From assembly GCA_934633695.1 (NCBI GenBank), contig CAKTYT010000003.1, positions 1 to 64,000 of the forward strand: a stretch of 64,000 bases of DNA. Direction: 5' to 3'. The stretch is from an uncultured Clostridia bacterium (GTDB lineage Bacteria; Bacillota; Clostridia; Christensenellales; CAG-138). The position numbers and the translations under genes are program-made. The stretch's first letter is position 1. Each line of letters starts with the position of its first letter. Below the pieces are notes generated by a model. It saw only the letters and a list, made by a program, of their open reading frames with translations. It had not been told where the DNA came from and did not search any database. This document shows positions 61,885 to 64,000 of the stretch, piece by piece.

Positions 61885-63339
61885 TTACTTACGCATTTCA
61901 TCAAGCAATTCTTCGACAATGACTTTTTCGTCAAAGGGGTGCTTGACGCCATTGATTTCCTGATAGTTCTCATGCCCCTTTCCGGCAAGGACAACGACAT
62001 CATCCTTCTTTGCCATATGGAGTGCATATTTGATCGCCTCGCGGCGGTTTTCAATCACAACATAGGGACAAGCTGTTTTTTGGACACCTTCAAGCACCAT
62101 ATCAATGATTTTATTCGGGTCTTCAGTTCTTGGGTTGTCAGAGGTCACGACGCAGAAGTCGGAGTAACGGGCACCCATTTCGCCCATGATGGGACGCTTG
62201 CGGTTGTCACGGTCGCCACCACAGCCGAAAACAGTAATAACTCTGCCCCTAGCAAATTCCTGAACGGAAGTTAAAAGGTTGACAAGTCCGTCGGGTGTAT
62301 GTGCAAAGTCGAGCAGGACGGTGAAGTCGAAGCCCTCTGTATGCAGAGCTTCCATCCTTCCTGAAACCCCTTTGATGCCGGCAAGTCCCGCCACAATGTC
62401 GTCTGTCGAAATACCGAGCTTCATTGCGATTGAAGCGGCAAGCATGGCATTGAAAACATTGAAAAGCCCGGGAATGTTGACGCAGATCCTGGTTTCTTCG
62501 CCGTTATGAAGCATTGTAAAAGCTACCTGACGGGGGTGAATATCGATTTCCTTTGCGATGACGTCAGCAGAATTATTGCAGATGCCGAAGGTCGAGTGAG
62601 CAACATTAAGCCCTTCAAGGAGCTTTTTTCCGTAAGCATCATCTGCATTGACAACGGCATAGCGGCAATGCTCAAACAGTTTGCGTTTGGCATTGAAATA
62701 GTTTTCAAAAGTCTTGTGATAGTCAAGATGATCTTGCGTGAGGTTTGTGAAACCGGCAACAGTAAATTCGATGCCGTGGACTCGGTGTTGGTCGAGTGCA
62801 TGCGAGCTGACTTCCATAATTATCAGGTCAACGCTTTCGTCACGCATGATTCTGAAGATACGCTGAAGCTCAATGCTTTCAGGCGTTGTTCTGTCAGTGG
62901 GGATTATTTTGTCCCCTACGAGATTGCGGATAGTACCGACGAGACCAACCTTATAGCCGGCACGCTCGGCAATGTATTTGAGCATGTAAGTAGTTGTCGT
63001 CTTGCCGTTAGTTCCGGTAATGCCGATAACGGGAATCCCTTTCGTGGGATAATCGTAAAACTTTGCTGCCATTTCAGCCATTGCAATGCGTGAATTCGGT
63101 ACAACGACTTGGGGAATGTCAATGGGCAGCTTACGCTCGGTGAGAAGTGCTGCTGCTCCTGCATCAACTGCACTTTGAGCGTAGATGTGACCGTCGCGGA
63201 ATGTGCCGTTCACGCAGACAAAAAGATCGCCGGGGGCAACACGCCTTGAATCATTTTCAATACGGGAGATTTCACAGTTTTCTGTTCTCTCACCGCCATA
63301 TATTGTGCCTTGACCGGCAGCCAGTTCTTTCAAAAGCAT
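61885..63339 (-). CDS. murE: UDP-MurNAc-L-Ala-D-Glu:meso-diaminopimelate ligase
   Basis: Adds meso-DAP to the stem peptide. The 484 aa protein has GITGTNGKTTTTYML near 106, the Mur ligase core, and TSDNPRTEDP near 405, where the DNPR motif indicates meso-DAP and not lysine. It starts 87 bases from the PBP gene end. Confidence 0.96.
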   Translation of the reverse strand: MLLKELAAGQGTIYGGERTENCEISRIENDSRRVAPGDLFVCVNGTFRDGHIYAQSAVDAGAAALLTERKLPIDIPQVVVPNSRIAMAEMAAKFYDYPTKGIPVIGITGTNGKTTTTYMLKYIAERAGYKVGLVGTIRNLVGDKIIPTDRTTPESIELQRIFRIMRDESVDLIIMEVSSHALDQHRVHGIEFTVAGFTNLTQDHLDYHKTFENYFNAKRKLFEHCRYAVVNADDAYGKKLLEGLNVAHSTFGICNNSADVIAKEIDIHPRQVAFTMLHNGEETRICVNIPGLFNVFNAMLAASIAMKLGISTDDIVAGLAGIKGVSGRMEALHTEGFDFTVLLDFAHTPDGLVNLLTSVQEFARGRVITVFGCGGDRDNRKRPIMGEMGARYSDFCVVTSDNPRTEDPNKIIDMVLEGVQKTACPYVVIENRREAIKYALHMAKKDDVVVLAGKGHENYQEINGVKHPFDEKVIVEELLDEMRK

Positions 63340-63426
63340 GGTTAAAATTTCCTTTGCTTGTTATTTATTGTTTTGGTTGGCTGGTGCCGTGAGCACAATT
63401 GCCCGATGACACCAGTCGTTTGCCTA

Positions 63427-64000
63427 CTAATCGGTGTTGATTCCGAATGTGACGGTAATGGTTGAACCGTATTCGACTTGTTCTCCTGCATAAACGGATT
63501 GTGCGATCGCATAACCGAATGGGTCATCGGGACTTGATTGCATATTAAGTCCCAATGCACGAAGTTCGTCCGCAACCTGCAGGGGAGTTTTTCCGATAAG
63601 GTTCGGAACCGTGACCATGAAGGGTTCGTCGGGGGTATTTTCGTTTATGCCCTCAAAACCGGTATAAAGCAAAACGGATGAGCCAACGACAACCCTTTGT
63701 CCCGCCGCAGGAAGCTGCACAGAGACGATTTCGTCACATTCGAATATCCCTTCAAGCCCTTTTTCAGCAAGCAGCTTCGATGCATCGGATGCTGTCATAC
63801 CGGTGACATCGGGAACGACGACAGTTTCGGAAAGATGCGAGGGTGCGATGCCCGCATAGGGAAGAATTTCGGAAAGCACACGCTTGACAAAGGGTGCTGC
63901 AACAGTGCTTCCGAAAATCGGACCGACTTTTGGCTCATCAACCAGGATGAGACAAAGATAGCGGGGATTATCTGCAGGAGCAAACCCTATGAATGAGCAG
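63427..64000 (-). CDS. Penicillin-binding transpeptidase with PASTA domains (C-terminal part)
   Basis: Cut by the window edge; only about 190 residues at the C-terminus are seen. They include the end of a transpeptidase domain (GFAPADNPRYLCLILVDEPK) and two PASTA repeats (VVVPDVTGMTASDASKLL and VTVPNLIGKTPLQVADEL). This matches division or sporulation PBPs (FtsI/SpoVD type); its place before murE fits. Confidence 0.9.
   Translation of the reverse strand, partial: CSFIGFAPADNPRYLCLILVDEPKVGPIFGSTVAAPFVKRVLSEILPYAGIAPSHLSETVVVPDVTGMTASDASKLLAEKGLEGIFECDEIVSVQLPAAGQRVVVGSSVLLYTGFEGINENTPDEPFMVTVPNLIGKTPLQVADELRALGLNMQSSPDDPFGYAIAQSVYAGEQVEYGSTITVTFGINTD

Overview
The window looks like a chromosomal segment of an anaerobic, low-to-mid GC clostridial Firmicute (Clostridia, Oscillospiraceae-like). 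Supporting signs are a PyrR-type pyr leader, a type 1B dihydroorotate dehydrogenase (PyrD+PyrK), a T-box in front of metG, the CdaA/CdaR pair, RNase J, YlbF, a SCIFF peptide with its radical-SAM maturase, oxygen-sensitive 2-hydroxyacyl-CoA dehydratase-type proteins, and a meso-DAP type MurE. This taxonomic call is inference from gene content.

Layout. 1-1500: a decayed edge with a truncated TetR regulator, a stretch without convincing genes, a promoter carrying a 14-bp palindrome, and a P-loop kinase with an apparent frameshift. 1584-2636 (minus): rplM-rpsI with its own promoter and a structured leader. 2745-8621 (plus): pyrC-K-D-F-E-B-I, covering carbamoyl-aspartate formation to UMP, behind a promoter and a transcription-attenuation leader of PyrR type. 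8643-10721 (minus): sigma factor, membrane anti-sigma-like protein and secreted protein. 11087-16223 (plus): selD, yedF, DUF3343, a 2-hydroxyacyl-CoA dehydratase/double-cubane-type protein, a cysteine desulfurase and its ATP-dependent activase, an apparent selenium-linked redox operon closed by a strong terminator.

16265-22340 (minus) is the most unusual part: a three-gene cassette made of a 725-728 aa orphan protein, a ParA/MinD-type ATPase with a 21-bp tandem repeat in its coding sequence, and an 889 aa HD-domain protein with a cysteine cluster. It has an inverted-repeat promoter region and a 16-bp GC-rich palindrome between its first two genes. It sits among housekeeping genes and is the best candidate for an undescribed system.

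22428-35250 (minus) is a long co-directional run: cdaA-cdaR (c-di-AMP), an FAD dehydrogenase, a P-loop ATPase, an ABC-F protein, RNase J, YlbF, MltG, DUF2461, NusG domain II protein, Gx transporter and U32 peptidase. 35340-44826 (minus) is a second run read from a good promoter at 44826: scfA-scfB-recJ-apt-relA/spoT-dtd-MBL hydrolase-hemZ. 44840-49831 (minus) holds a TIGR04086 membrane protein whose start codon can be masked by an mRNA hairpin, two paralogous lipoproteins, a flavin reductase and YajC. 50002-53239 (plus) has tRNA-Pro(GGG), a methionine T-box, metG and an HD phosphohydrolase. 53357-64000 (minus) is an alpha/beta hydrolase followed by a reduced division and cell wall cluster: PBP with PASTA domains (cut by the window end), murE, mraY, murD, ftsW, ftsQ, ftsA, ftsZ. 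murF, murG and murC are not in their usual places.
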